The position numbers and the translations under genes were made by a program. A stretch of 64,000 nt of DNA from Edaphochlamys debaryana (taxonomy: Eukaryota > Chlorophyta > Chlorophyceae > Chlamydomonadales). The notes beneath the pieces were generated by a model. It saw only the letters and a list, made by a program, of their open reading frames with translations. It was not told the DNA's origin and did not search any database. Where the stretch lies: the NCBI GenBank assembly GCA_016858145.1, contig JAEHOE010000041.1, positions 744,001 to 808,000 on the forward strand, in the 5' to 3' direction. Positions within the stretch are counted from its first letter, which is position 1. Each line of letters starts with the position of its first letter. Shown here piece by piece: positions 32,930 to 44,146 of this stretch.

Positions 32930-33420
32930 TGGGGGGGTACGTGACGGACGGGGGTCCATGACGGATGCTATGAAGCCTGCGGGGGGGTACGTGACAGACG
33001 CGGGTCCTTGACGGTTGCTATGAAGCCTACGGGGGGGTGCGTAACAGATGGGGGTTCTTGACGGATGCTATGAAGCCTACGGGGGGTAGGTGACGGACGC
33101 GGGTCCATTACGGATGGTCTGAAGCCTATGGGGGGGGGGGTAACGGACGCGGGTCCCTTACGGATGGTGTGCAGCTATGGGGGGTTGGGTAATGGACGGG
33201 AGTCCTTTACGGATGTGTAGAGCTACGGGGGGGTAGGTAATGGACTGGTCCTTTACGGACGGTATGAAGCCTACGGGGGGGTTGGTAATGGACTCGGATC
33301 CGTTACGGATGGTACACCCCCTACGGTTCCGTTATGGACTCAACTCCGTAGCCACATCAGAGACCGTTACGGGGGGGGGTCCGTAATGTGTGTGTGTGAT
33401 CTACCCCCCCATTACGGACT
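32930..33420. repeat. ~60-bp degenerate minisatellite
   Basis: About seven to eight units share the theme ACGGGGGGGTACGTGACGG, then a GGTCC block, then TTGACGGATGCTATGAAGCC. They diverge progressively towards 33400. The tract begins about 45 bases after the stop of the upstream coding exons, so it probably lies in the 3' UTR or just beyond. Confidence 0.75.
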
Positions 33421-35788
33421 CAAGTAGTGCCATAGGGCAAGACAAGGGAACTAAGATGAAGCGATGAGCTGTGCTGTACTGCAGACGAGCTGTTCAGCAG
33501 GTCACGCTTGCTGTACTGGGCGCGGAATGCGACATGAATGTTGTTAGGCAGGAGTGCGCGCCGGTGTGCATGAACTGAGTACAAATTTCGATGAGGACCG
33601 CGACAAGGACTGGCACTTGTGAACTGCCTGGATGGTCAAGAGCCGCGGCTGGCATTGCGCCGCGCGTATTGAAGGTTAATTCAAGGAAGCAAAGGAAGCC
33701 AGGTGTGAACTCGTGGGCATTGGTGGGGCGCGTGGATACGGTTCGTATGGACGGTCATATCCATGCATGGCATCCTGGTGCGTCAGGATCATGCGAGGGG
33801 TAGACTGGAGCGTGTTGCCCGGTGGGGGCTGAGGCGTGCATACGGTCAACTGTGTCGCACAGATCTGGCCCATCCTCTTGCATACAGCTGCAGCTGCAGC
33901 TCACGCAGTGCCTTGAGTGGCCAGACTGCGTCCCTCCCGACCCATCAATTCCCTTTGGCCGGCCACACATCCTCAGCAGCTCAGTGCCTCCCAGCTCCGC
34001 ACCTCATACAAGGGTGCGGTGCACCAGCCCAAGAGTCCCACCCCACCTCTCCTAGCGTAGGTAGGACGCATGCACGTCCGTGGTACCTCTCAATCTCCCG
34101 TGAGATCTCACTTATGCCGCGCCGTCTGGTCACACATGCGCATGCCTGGTGGGTGACGCCCGTGCGGGTCCGGGTCCGTGCGTGGGGGCGTCAGCTGCGG
34201 CGCAAGCGACAGCGCTTGCCGGGACGAGTGCCACGGCCGTGGCCACGCCCGCCTCCCGCCACACACTGCCAAGCTCCTGCCACGAACTTATTCCAATGCT
34301 CGCTGCTGCAACGGCAAACGTGGCAGCCTGGGGGGGACTTGTCCCACCGAGGGGGCGGTTTGGGGGTGTGTACGGCGGGGGAAACGGGCCAGGTCAGGGG
34401 ATGTGAAGGGAAGAGCTGGGGGGGGGGCTCGGAAGACAAGGGGGCGGGTACGTGTGCCGCAGTGCGGTAACGTGTGTGGTGGCGCCATGCAAGCCGTCGG
34501 CACCTTGTCGCCAAGCTGAGTGGGCAGGCCGGCTATTGCTGCTTTGTCTTTCATTACTTCTCAATACCATGACACCTTGGCTTTAGCGTGCAGCGACCAG
34601 GCGTGACCATGCATGGCTTACGGTGATCCGGCGTAGCTGAGACTTTTGAGCAGGCGGGACTGTGCAGGGAAGGAGGGGCAGGCCGGCGCCAGAAGTGGGG
34701 CGCAGGGCGCGGTGGCCCCCCTTTGCCGTGCGTATGATAACCCCACCTACCTCACGTGGCACGAGGTTGGCGGGGTGGCGTGGTGATTCGGTTTGCGTGC
34801 GTGTGAACACGGCATGAGGCTATACGGTAGACAGGCGTGGGAAGAAGTTTGCTGAGGGATACAGACGATGTGCCAGGAGTAGCGCAAGCGTTGGTGAGCA
34901 GAAATGGGCGGAAGCTGAGGCCTGGCGTGATGTACAAGCGTCGTGACAGCACCTGGACCAGACCCGACCCCGCCGTACGCGCATCCCAAAGCCTCAATTG
35001 CACCTGACTCGCTTTCACGGCGGCAGATGTACCGGTAGCCAGACCCAAGTGAGCAGCCTCACAAAAAGAGCAAAGCGACACACACGCACGAAGTGCATGC
35101 ACGCGCCCAGCACAGAGGGCAATGATGAATAATGCACGTCGTCCGTGCACACGAAGCTGAAAAGAATGCAGACATGAATGCAGACATACATAACTTGCCC
35201 TGTTGCAATCTAACAAGCAAGGTGCACGTGGTGCCACACGGTTCTAAGCCCATGCATGCCTCTACATCAAGCAAGGCGTACCCTGCCTTGTTTTGGGGGG
35301 TAGGGCCGAACGCGTCGATCCCCACCTCGGTCCCGACCCGCCATGGTCCCCTTGATACCAAGTCAGCGCCGGGGCCACGCGTTATCTATTATTAACCCAG
35401 AGCGAACCATAAAGGCTAGGGTGCTCTCGCCAGCGGCATCCTCTGCACACTACTGTGCAGCGCTCGCAGCGACTGCTCGCGCCCCTTGCTTGGCTGCAGC
35501 GCCTCAGGTATGTGCCTCAGGTGCTGGTGGTGAAGCTGCTGGCATGGATGGGGCAGAACTCGTAGCGGGTGCTCGCGAGCGCATAGACGCAGGTGCCGGG
35601 TCCCGCCATGTCACCGCAGATGTCCGCGAGCGTGGGGCACCTGAGGAGAGGGGTGAGGATGGTGGCAATGACCCAGCAAGTAAGCATGGTAACGAAAGCG
35701 GCACGAGAACGTCAGGCAGGACGGGTCTAAACCCGTGCTTGCGCCTGCCGTACCCGCCCAGCCAGCATGCAGCAGCCATGTCCCTAGC
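33421..35788. other. Intergenic region between convergent genes
   Basis: Between a plus-strand gene ending at 32885 and a minus-strand gene ending at 35789. It is noticeably less GC-rich than the neighbouring genes, with scattered short ORFs on both strands, none with domain signatures or well-phased splice sites. No RNA gene or transposon end was recognised. Confidence 0.45.
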
Positions 35789-38700
35789 TCACTTGATGTT
35801 GGGTCTGAAGCGCAACAGCAGTCTGTTGCCCGGCAGCGCTGCCTGCTCGGGGCTGAGCTCGACCTGGGCGACCTTGAACACTGTGCAGTCGGTGGCGGGT
35901 GTCCTGGGTGTGGCCGGGGCGGTGTAGGTGTCGTAGTGGACAGCAATGCCCGTCACTCCGGACTGCAGTAGAGGGAAGGCGAGGGCTCGGGGTTTGCATG
36001 GGCAACGTCGCCGTTAGGTCGCCGTTAGGTCACATTTCGGGCCATTCAGGCGCGCACCTCACTACTCCCGGCGGGCAGCAGGGCTCCGTACACTAAGCTG
36101 CCCTCGCAGAGGGGTGGGGTCAGGATCTGCGGCGACGGGAGGCGCGGCAGAACGGGTTGCTCCTGGGACCCAAGGTGCCTGCAGCTCAGGGCAGTGCGTT
36201 TCCCACAGCCTGTCAGCGGCTAGTTTTCCAGGCCAGACCTAACTGAACCCACGCACCATGAGTGCATAGGTGGTCTCGGATGCTGCAGCAACAGGCTCCA
36301 CCGGCGGAATCTCGAGAATGGCCTCGAGCCAGCCGTTGTCGCCGGTCCTCGTGACCACACTGTCGCCCAGAGTGTACGGCACTTTGTTCTTGCCATTGCG
36401 CTTGGCGCATGCGCCGAACACAGGTGTGCATGCTTGCCAGTTGGGGAGAGGTGGGGGCGGTGGCGGTGGCGGGGGTGGTGGCGGTGGGGGCGGGGGATGA
36501 ACGGAAGCCGGGAAGGTAGGCGGCGGGCGGAAAGTGCACGAGCCCTTGGTGACGCCCCTGGTGAGCAGGGCTTGTGCCGGCTTGGGGTGGCTCAGCAGCA
36601 AGGACTGAGGCATCAGCCGCAGGAGGGCGCCTGGGGAGGAAACACGCACAGGCCGAAGCAAGAGAAGTTACGCTTCGACGCGCGATAGGGGTTGAGTTGC
36701 GTGTCTGACAGGTAGGCATCCATGGGATAGATTTGTCATGCCTTGCAAAGCCCCCACACGCACCTCCGTCCTTGGGCCGAACCTCCACAGCAACCGCCAG
36801 CGTATCCAGCGTCACGTCTCCGCCAGCCTCAGGGGAGCCCAGAGCCACGGCCGTGGGTGCGACCGCGCCCTCCTCAGCAGCGCAGCTGATCGCCTCAGTC
36901 ACGCCCGGCTGAATCAGCAGCACCGGGTGGCTGTTCCCGGTCCCCTGCTCAACGGCGTTGACCCATGCTGGCTGGCCCTGCCCTCCCAACAGTTCGCCAG
37001 TATCCGCGCTCACCTGCAAGCATGCATGCACAGGAGTCTTAGGCTCAGGCGGTGCGTGGGACCATCCTTGCTTGGGTTGCAACGCAACGTGTGCCAAGCC
37101 GCTAGCTGTGACTCTCAACATACAGCAAAGCATTTGAGCCCCATCCAGCCCTCATATATACCCCGCCCCACCAGTGTGCAACTGGCCGCATCGCTGCCCA
37201 GGAGGTCCCTCAGGAGCCTCTGCGTGGCGCCGGCAGCCGCCAGCTCGGTCCCCAGCAACACGGTCAGGGTGGCACGCTTGCGGCGCAGGAGCTCTCCGAG
37301 TTGGCTTCTTGTGTCCGAGTCAGCAAGGGCGCTGCGGAGGACCGTGTCAGACAGGAAGAGGCTTTTCATCTTATCCAGCCCCAACGCCTGCCCAGCGGGA
37401 ACCGGCTTCAGCTCAGGGAAGGCGGCGAGAGCAAAGGTCTCGACGGTTGTGGAATCGTCTGAGGGTGGGGCGGACTTGAGCAAGGCCCTTCTGTTGGCGG
37501 CGCCCTTGAGGGTGGGGGAGTCAGCGGCCAGCATGCAGAGCCCGTGGCAGTCCTTGAGGGCTGTGAGGGCGACAGGGGGAGGCGGGGCTGGAGCGCTGGG
37601 AAAGGGCGGTGAACCCTCGGAGGTTTCGGTTGGGAGCGTTGGGGGTCTGGGACTAGGTGGTGGCGGGGAGTGTGGTGGCGATACCTCTGGAAGCGGGGCG
37701 ATAGGCGGGGGCAGTGACGGTGTCGCGATGGGGGGCGGCGGTGGCGGAGGTGGAGGGAGGGAGGTGCTGGGTTGAAGAGGCGGCGATGGGGACGGGGGCG
37801 GATGGACTTGCTCGGGACGGCCAGGAGGGGGGCGCCTGGGCGGCTGGGGGATACGAGGCTCGGGGCTTGCAGGAGGCGGGTTGGACGAGGTCGGGGTTGT
37901 CAGGGGTGAGGGGCTGGGTCGATCCACGAGGGGCGGGGAGGGGCCGGGAGGCGGTAGGCCAGAGGGGCTTGGGCTACGTGGAAAGGGGCTGAGTGGAGCA
38001 CCGAGGACTGGAGGAGAGGGACTGCGCGGCGGAAAGAAGCTTGGAGGGGACGGACTGAGTGGGGGCGAAAGGTTCAGTGGAGAGAGGCTGAGAGGAGGAT
38101 AGTGGAGGGTGAGAGGGGAGGGGCTGAGCGGGGGAGAGGGACTGGGCGGGGAGGGGCTGAGCGGGGGAGAGGGGCTTGGCGGGGGGGGAGTAGAAACAAG
38201 GGGAGGGGAGGGGCTGAGCGGGGGAGAGGGGCTTGGGGGGGAGGGGCTGAGCGGGGGAGAGGGGCTTGGCGGGGAGGGGCTCAGCGGGGGAGAGGGGCTT
38301 GGCGGGGAGGGGCTGAGCGGGGGAGAGGGGCTCGGGGGGGAGGGGCTGAGCGGGGGAGAGGGGCTTGGCGGGGAGGGGCTGAGCGGGGGAGAGGGGCTTG
38401 GAGGGGAGGGGCTGAGCGGGGGAAAGGGGCTTGGCGGGGAGGGGCTAAGCGGGGGAGACGGGCTTGGCGGAGAGGGGCTGAGCGGGAGAGACGGGCTTGG
38501 GGGGGGAGGGGCTGAGCGGGGGAGAGGGGCTTGGCGGGGAGGGGCTGAGCGGTGGAGAGAAGCTTGGAGGAGGCGGGCTGAGCGGGGGAGAGGGGCTTGG
38601 TGGAGGCGGGCTGAGCGGGGGAGAGGGGCTTGGTGGAGGCGGGCTGAGCGGGGGAGAGGGGCTTGGTGGAGGCGGGCTGAGCGGGGGGAGAGGGGCTTGG

Positions 38701-41137
38701 TGGAGGCGGGCTGAGCGGGGGAGAGGGGCTTGGCGGGGAGGGGCTGAGCGGGGGGAGAGGGGCTTGGCGGGGAGGGGCTGAGCGGGGGAGAGGGGCTTGG
38801 AGGGGAGGGGCTGAGCGGGGGAAAGGGGCTTGGCGGAGAGGGGCTGAGCGGGGGAGACGGGCTTGGCGGAGAGGGGTTGAGCGGGAGAGACGGGCTTGGG
38901 GGGGAGGGGCTGAGCGGGGGAGAGGGGCTTGGCGGGGAGGGGCTGAGCGGTGGAGAGAAGCTTGGAGGAGGCGGGCTGAGCGGGGGAGAGGGGCTTGGTG
39001 GAGGCGGGCTGAGCGGGGGGAGAGGGGCTTGGTGGAGGCGGGCTGAGCGGGGGAGAGGGGCTTGGTGGAGGCGGGCTGAGCGGGGGGAGAGGGGCTTGGC
39101 GGGGAGGGGCTGAGCGGGGGAGAGGGGCTTGGCGGGGAGGGGCTGAGCGGGGGAGACAGGCTTGGCGGGGAGGGGCTGAGCGGCGGAGAGGGGCTTGGAG
39201 GGGAGGGGCTGAGTGGCGGAGAGGGGCTTGGAGGGGAGGGCCTGAGCGGGGGAGAGGGGCTTGGGGGAAAGGGGCTGAGCGGGGGAGACGGGCTTGGCGG
39301 AGAGGGGCTGAGCGGCGGAGAGGGGCTTGGAGGGGAGGGGCTGAGCGGGGGAGAGGGGCTTGGCGGGGAGGGGCTGAGCGGGGGAGGAGGGGCTTGGCGG
39401 GGAGGGGCTGAGCGGGGGAGACAGGCTTGGAGGGGAGGGGCTGAGCGGGGGAGAGGGGCTTGGCGGGGAGGGGCTGAGTGGCGGAGAGGGGCTTGGAGGT
39501 GAGGGGCTGAGCGGGGGGAGAGGGGCTTGGAGGGGAGGGGCTGAGCTGGGGAGAGGGGCTTGGGGGGGAGGGGCTGAGCGGGGGAGAGGGGCTTGGGGGG
39601 GGAGGGGCTGAGCGGGGGAGAGGGGCTTGGCGGGGAGGGGCTGAGCGGGGGAGAGGGGCTTGGAGGGGAGGGGCTGAGCGGGGGAGAGGGGCTTGGAGGG
39701 GAGGGGCTGAGCGGGGGAGAGGGGCTTGGCGGAAAGGGGCTGAGCGGGGGAGAGGGGCTTGGAGGGGAGGGGCTGAGCGGGGGAGAGGGGCTTGGAGGGG
39801 AGGGGCTGAGCGGGGGAGAGGGGCTTGGAGGTGAGGGGCTGAGCGGGGGAGAGGGGCTTGGAGGTGAGGGGCTGAGCGGGGGAGAGGGGCTTGGCGGGGA
39901 GGGGCTGAGCGGGGGAGAGGGGCTTGGCGGGGAGGGGCTGAGCGGGGGAGAGGGGCTTGGCGGGGAGGGGCTGAGCGGGGGAGAGGGGCTTGGAGGGGAG
40001 GGGCTGAGCGGGGGAAAGGGGCTTGGCGGGGAGGGGCTGAGCGGGGGAGAGGGGCTTGGAGGGGAGGGGCTGAGCGGGGGAGACGGGCTTGGCGGGGAGG
40101 GGCTGAGCGGGGGAGAGGGGCTTGGCGGGGAGGGGCTGAGCGGGGGAGACGGGCTTGGGGGGGAGGGGCTGAGCGGGGGAGAGGGGCTTGGAGGGGAGGG
40201 GCTGAGCTGGGGAGAGGGGCTTGGGGGGGAGGGGCTGAGCGGGGGAGAGGGGCTTGGAGGGGAGGGGCTGAGCGGGGGAGAGGGGCTTGGCGGGGAGGGG
40301 CCAACTGGCGGCGAGGGGCTTGGGGGGCTGCTGGTTAAGGATAACACTGTCCCCATCACCTGCATACGTGGAATATCGGTGACGCTGGTGTCCAAGCTGC
40401 CAGGGAGGCTGAAGATAGAATTCCAGTAAGCCACTGATGGAATCCTCACCGCCAATATATCGAATCTGGCCAGTAAGCCACTGATGGAATCCTCACCGCC
40501 AATATATCGAATCTTGCGGGGCGTTATAGCGTTTATCACGATGGGTAGTGGATCGAGCCCAGCGCCATACGACGGGGGGAACTGTGTAGCCGGGATATGG
40601 AGAGGCGTAGGTTGCCGTGTTTGACGGGTCGGTGCCTGTCTCCACGTTTGAGTAGTAGTCATAGTCGCCAAAAGTGTTGAGGAAGGTGGCAAAAGCCACC
40701 CAATACCGGTAGCCGGGCTGGAGTGTGATGGCCACGGTGGGAGTGCCTATCACCACATACTTCTCCCAGGAGCTGTATTGCACCCGGATGAAGTTACGGT
40801 TCAAGAGCTGCATGAGCGTCTGGGGGGCGCCGGCGTTTATCGGGGACCTGTACAGCGCGAGGGCGATTGCATTTTCCGTGTCCATGTCGGGGCCATAGGA
40901 CTTCTTCTCGAAATGGAACGTGACGGAGATTAGCTGAGATGGCGCGGCATCGGCGGCGACGTCGAACGGAACCGCATCCACCCAGGGCTTCAAGGGGCTC
41001 AGGGTCGCGGCCGAGGTTGTGCTGATCAGAGTGTCCACGAGCACGGTGTCTCCATTAGCAGGTCGGACCAGGGATGGCAACACGAGGCTCAGCGTCAGGG
41101 CGACCAGCAGATGCTGAGCTGGCCGGGAGTTCATCAT
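35789..41137 (-). CDS. Secreted hydroxyproline-rich-type glycoprotein with Ser-Pro repeat stalk
   Basis: The start ATG complements 41135-41137. Exon 1 (41137-40497) encodes a signal peptide ([20 protein letters not shown]...) and a ~185-residue cysteine-free beta-rich-looking domain ([19 protein letters not shown]). After a 100-base intron, exon 2 (from 40396 or 40408) enters the Ser-Pro tract (38105-40310) and ends at 37172. Exons 37013-36764, 36630-36257, 36162-36058 and 35962-35789 then join in phase to a TGA. Repeats of the [11 protein letters not shown] kind are prolyl-hydroxylated and glycosylated in algal cell-wall proteins, so a wall or extracellular-matrix role is inferred. The post-tract domain ([15 protein letters not shown]..., [13 protein letters not shown]) is not recognised. 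The SP frame entering the tract differs from the SP frame leaving it, so the tract contains indels, unseen introns or assembly errors. The canonical pherophorin cysteine pattern was not found. Confidence 0.7.
38105..40310. repeat. 33-bp Ser-Pro-coding tandem repeat tract
   Basis: Roughly 65 units of GCTTGGCGGGGAGGGGCTGA plus GCGGGGGAGAGGG on the plus strand. The minus strand encodes [11 protein letters not shown] in one frame, [11 protein letters not shown] in the second and [11 protein letters not shown] in the third, so all three minus frames are open. Variant units (GGAGGGG, GTGGAGGCGGG, CTTGGGGG, 32- and 34-bp lengths) are arranged in blocks, suggesting unequal exchange. The off-length units shift the reading frame. 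Confidence 0.9.
40440..40540. repeat. 47-bp tandem duplication of a splice donor (glycoprotein gene, intron 1)
   Basis: On the minus strand the exon end ATTCGATATATTGGCG with its GTGAGG donor occurs twice, 47 bp apart, each followed by ATTCCATCAGTGGCTTACTGG. The copy nearer the exon (donor at 40491-40496) keeps the frame; the inner one (donor at 40444-40449) is in the intron. Because 47 is not a multiple of three, using the inner donor would shift the frame. Confidence 0.85.
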
Positions 41138-41272
41138 AGCTGCTGTGGCGCCAGGCCGAGCCTACGTGAATGAGCGCCCCAGCCGAGGACCTTGCTCGCG
41201 GATGCTTCTCACGTGTCCCGTAGACTGGGAACTCCGCCGCGTCGCGGGCGTCGTCGTTCTAGCACCCAACGA
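41138..41272. promoter_or_regulatory. Short bidirectional intergenic region
   Basis: Only 135 bases separate the minus-strand glycoprotein start from the plus-strand start at 41273. Transcription of both must be controlled from here or from within the neighbours. No TATA-like or known element identified. Confidence 0.3.
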
Positions 41273-42976
41273 ATGCTAGCAGCAGGTCGCTGTCACGAGG
41301 CGTACCGATGTACGCGAGAAGCGGCTCGGCTGACGAGGTCGTGGTCGCGAGCGCTGCCAGACATCGTTGCAGCCCGCGCTGTTATGCAGGGAGTAGGGCT
41401 GGAGGCGCACTACGGCTGCATTGCTTATAACAGTCGGGTGCATGGTGACCCGCCGACCCGTACCAGGCTCCAGCATTACCCTGCGGTAAGGCATCCTACG
41501 CGGAGGAGCAACTGTTCTTGCGCTTCTCATCGCGACGTGGGCAGCGCAGGCGGGCTGGCTACCGGCCACCTTGGCGGATGCGGTCCTGTTTGCGGAGCCC
41601 TTGGTCGCAGGTCATGTGGTCGACGCTTTTGCGCACGGAGACGGCGCCATCCACGGGATGGCAATTGAGCCGGCGCAATATGTACTGCGTTACCTACTGA
41701 CTTTCCCTAGGGACGGTCGCGCACGCGCCCCGGCTGTCCCCCCCGTCCCCGGGGGTCCTGCCCTTCCCATCAACGCATCGGCGCGGGCAGTTTCCGGTGA
41801 GTCGGTTCAGATGGGGGTGAGGGGCGTGTGCCGTTGCTGTGATGCCCATATTGAAAGCTCTCCCCTGTGCAGATGCGTTGTGGGCAAGCAGCTGCGGGCT
41901 GCTCCCTCGGCTCCTGCACCACTTTCCAGGGGCCGTGTTCCTGGCTGGCGGCGCAGCTCTGGCGGCTCTCCTGGAGGTACGTGGGTGGGGTGGGACCCGC
42001 GCAATCCCGTGCCTGTTTGTTCCAGGCGCCGACCTTCACTCCGTCCGACTAAGACGTGTACTGCGTCGCGGCAACAGCTGCCGCAGGTGCTCAGCTGTTC
42101 GAACGGGTGCTGGAATGGCTACAGTCACAGCGCTTGCGGGGCTTTGAGGTTGTTCGGGTCATTGATACCGACAACAGCGTCACTGTGGAGATGCGGTGGC
42201 GAGGCCACGCCCACCCCATGGAGAGACGCCTAGAGTACATGCGGATCCAAGTGTCGAAGCTGATTGTCCCTTATCCCAGTGAGTGCGGCCAGGACGGGGT
42301 GCAGAAGAAGCAGCGGCCTGTAACGTATGTGCTTTCATGCCCCACACAGCCGCGGTTGTTGTGCTGTACGACCTCTCTGTTGTCATGGTCGTCGTCCTTG
42401 CGGCCTGCGGTAACCTGGGCGCCCCGTTATCGGTGCTGGTGCATCCAGTTGCCGCATACACGTTGCGGTCGGGCATCACGTTTGTCCTGCCGGACCACGT
42501 GAATGGCCCCCGATTGATGAAGTATGGCTCCCGGGGGTTCCCCATCTTCTACCCGCCGGAGTTCCCGCAGCCGGAGATTGCGCCCCGGTCCCTCAATTAT
42601 GGCGCATGCTGGGAGGTATCCATGTCCAGCGTGCCGGCGTGGGACAGGGTGTGTGGCCCGTTCCTGCGGCGCGTGCTGGAGTTCCACGCGCGGTGCGGCT
42701 TTGTGGGGTTTGGGTCGCCGCGCGGCATGAGCCGCGCGCTGCTGATCGAGTTCTACGAGCACGCGCGTCGGCTGCGGGATGACCCCGTCGACCCCGTCCC
42801 CAACGAGGCAAGGGATAGGGGGTCCAGTCGGGACGGCTGCCGGTGCCTGTCCAGTCCCCTGCACACGTGCCTGAACGTTGTGTCTCCCCGCGCCGCAGTT
42901 TGGGTCCGCACACCCCAGCATTGCGCGTGGCCCGGAGCACTGGATGACGCGGGGCCTCGACGTCGCGCAAGTGTAA
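41273..42976 (+). CDS. Unrecognised ~427-residue protein of the accessory island
   Basis: Six exons join with consistent phase to TAA at 42974-42976: 41273-41485, 41550-41796, 41873-41976, 42095-42278, 42350-42807, 42899-42976. The last intron is GC-AG. It starts MLAAGRCHEAYRCTREA. A hydrophobic stretch (AVVVLYDLSVVMVVVLAAC) could be one membrane segment. The C-terminal half is the most protein-like (GSRGFPIFYPPEFPQPEI, GMSRALLIEFYEHARRL). No family is recognised. Codon third positions are less G/C-biased than in the NLR-like and GNAT-like genes, as in the next gene, which hints at a shared mobile or foreign origin. The exon 1 donor sits inside a copy of the dispersed palindrome (41473). It is divergent from the glycoprotein gene, with only 135 bases between the starts, so they may share a promoter region. 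Confidence 0.6.
41473..41492. repeat. Palindrome copy 1 (arms GCATTACC / GGTAAGGC)
   Basis: Eight-base arms with one mismatch around CTGC. The right arm GGTAAG contains the exon 1 donor of the gene at 41273. Confidence 0.6.
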
Positions 42977-43295
42977 TAGCCTTTCAGCGTAGGACGGGCA
43001 GCGAGGAGGACCCCGTACAGTGCAAGCCCGGTTACGAGGTCAATGCGGCTGTGTGCGGCGGCCAACGTGCGCGTGTGTTGTAGGCTGCCGGTCAGCGTCC
43101 TGTGCAAGCAGGTTCCCGGCTAAATGGCCGGTGGGTAATAATGTAGGTTGTGGGGCAACAACCCCTGTCACCCCTCTCACTCCGTAGGGACAGTGAGTAG
43201 GTAACAGGGCTAGGTGCGCTTGATGGCCGGTGCATAGCAGGTGCATGCGGCGTGTATGGTGGGGCTAGGTAAACGAGTTTTGGACAAGTTGGGTG

Positions 43296-43315
43296 GGAAT
43301 ACCCGCCGGTAATGC
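43296..43315. repeat. Palindrome copy 2 (arms GGAATACC / GGTAATGC)
   Basis: Centre CGCC, two arm mismatches; in the spacer between two island genes. Confidence 0.5.
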
Positions 43316-43653
43316 AACCGACAGCGGGACTGTCACAGGCCACGAGGACGAGCCTCTTCGGAGGTGGTCATGCAAGGTGCGCTTCATACCCGTGTCCGCA
43401 GAGGTGCCAGGGAGGTGCCAGGATGACTTCGCTTTGTATGCCGCAATGCGACGGTTCGTATGCCGCCTGTCTCGTGTGGCGGGGCAGTGGGGGCATGTGT
43501 TGCTGGCCAGTGAACAGGGAGGGTAACGGTAGCGTTTGGAGGTGGTGTTGCGGTGGCATTGAGCCACGGCCCCGACGCTGCCAAGCGGGATGAACCGTTG
43601 GCAATGCGGCTGGGGGGGGGGGTTCGGGCCCCTGCCGCGTGGGCCCTCGCCCT

Positions 43654-43673
43654 GCATTACCCCGAGGTAATGC
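43654..43673. repeat. Palindrome copy 3 (perfect arms)
   Basis: GCATTACC-CCGA-GGTAATGC, perfect eight-base arms, first unit of the tandem repeat. Confidence 0.8.
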
Positions 43674-43844
43674 TGCTGTCCGGACCTGCCGTGCCGTGCC
43701 CCGCCCCGACGCCGACTGCCCGCCACCACCCGTATAACACGCAGCACAGTCACCAGCGACCTTGGGGGAACCTTGGGGGCGGCGAACAGCACCGCTCGTA
43801 GCAGGCTCCCTGCCACAGGCCCCTGCCGCGTGGGCCCTCGCCCT

Positions 43845-43864
43845 GCATTACCCCGAGGTAATGC
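43845..43864. repeat. Palindrome copy 4 (perfect arms)
   Basis: Same as copy 3, second tandem unit. Confidence 0.8.
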
Positions 43865-44030
43865 TGCTGTCCGGACCTGCCGTGCCCCGCCCCGATGCCG
43901 ACTGCCCGCCACCACCCGTATAACACGCAGCACAGTCACCAGCGACCTTGGGGGAACCTTGGGGGCGGCGAACAGCACCGCTCGTAGCAGGCTCCCTGCC
44001 ACGGGCCCCTGCCGCGTGGGCCCTCGCCCT

Positions 44031-44050
44031 GCATTACCCCGGGGTAATGC
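44031..44050. repeat. Palindrome copy 5 (perfect over its full length)
   Basis: Centre CCGG, so all 20 bases are self-complementary; third tandem unit. Confidence 0.8.
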
Positions 44051-44146
44051 TGCTGTCCGGACCTGCCGTGCCCCGCCCCGACGCCGACTGCCCGCAACAA
44101 CCCGTATAACACGCAGCACAGTAACGCGCTATATGCGGACCGCCTT

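Larger units (their letters stand above)
43624..44120. repeat. 186-191-bp tandem repeat, about 2.7 copies, each with a perfect palindrome
   Basis: The unit begins GCCCCTGCCGCGTGGGCCCT, contains GCATTACC-N4-GGTAATGC, then CGTATAACACGCAGCACAGT and an AACCTTGGGGGCGGCGAACA segment. Palindromes lie at 43654, 43845 and 44031. The last copy is truncated about 30 bases before the next gene's ATG. Confidence 0.9.
42977..44146. other. Spacer within the accessory island
   Basis: About 1.2 kb between two plus-strand genes. The first half has no supported exon. The second half holds the 186-191-bp tandem repeats with three perfect palindromes. The region just before 44147 should contain the next gene's promoter. 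Confidence 0.45.

Noticed and set aside
38105..40310. Plus-strand Gly/Glu/Arg-rich ORFs ([11 protein letters not shown] type)
   Set aside because: They are the antisense of the Ser-Pro tract, whose minus strand connects to a signal peptide and C-terminal exons.
40497..41137. Classical pherophorin N-terminal domain
   Set aside because: The domain before the Ser-Pro stalk has no cysteines and lacks the usual pherophorin Cys pattern; only the general HRGP class is supported.
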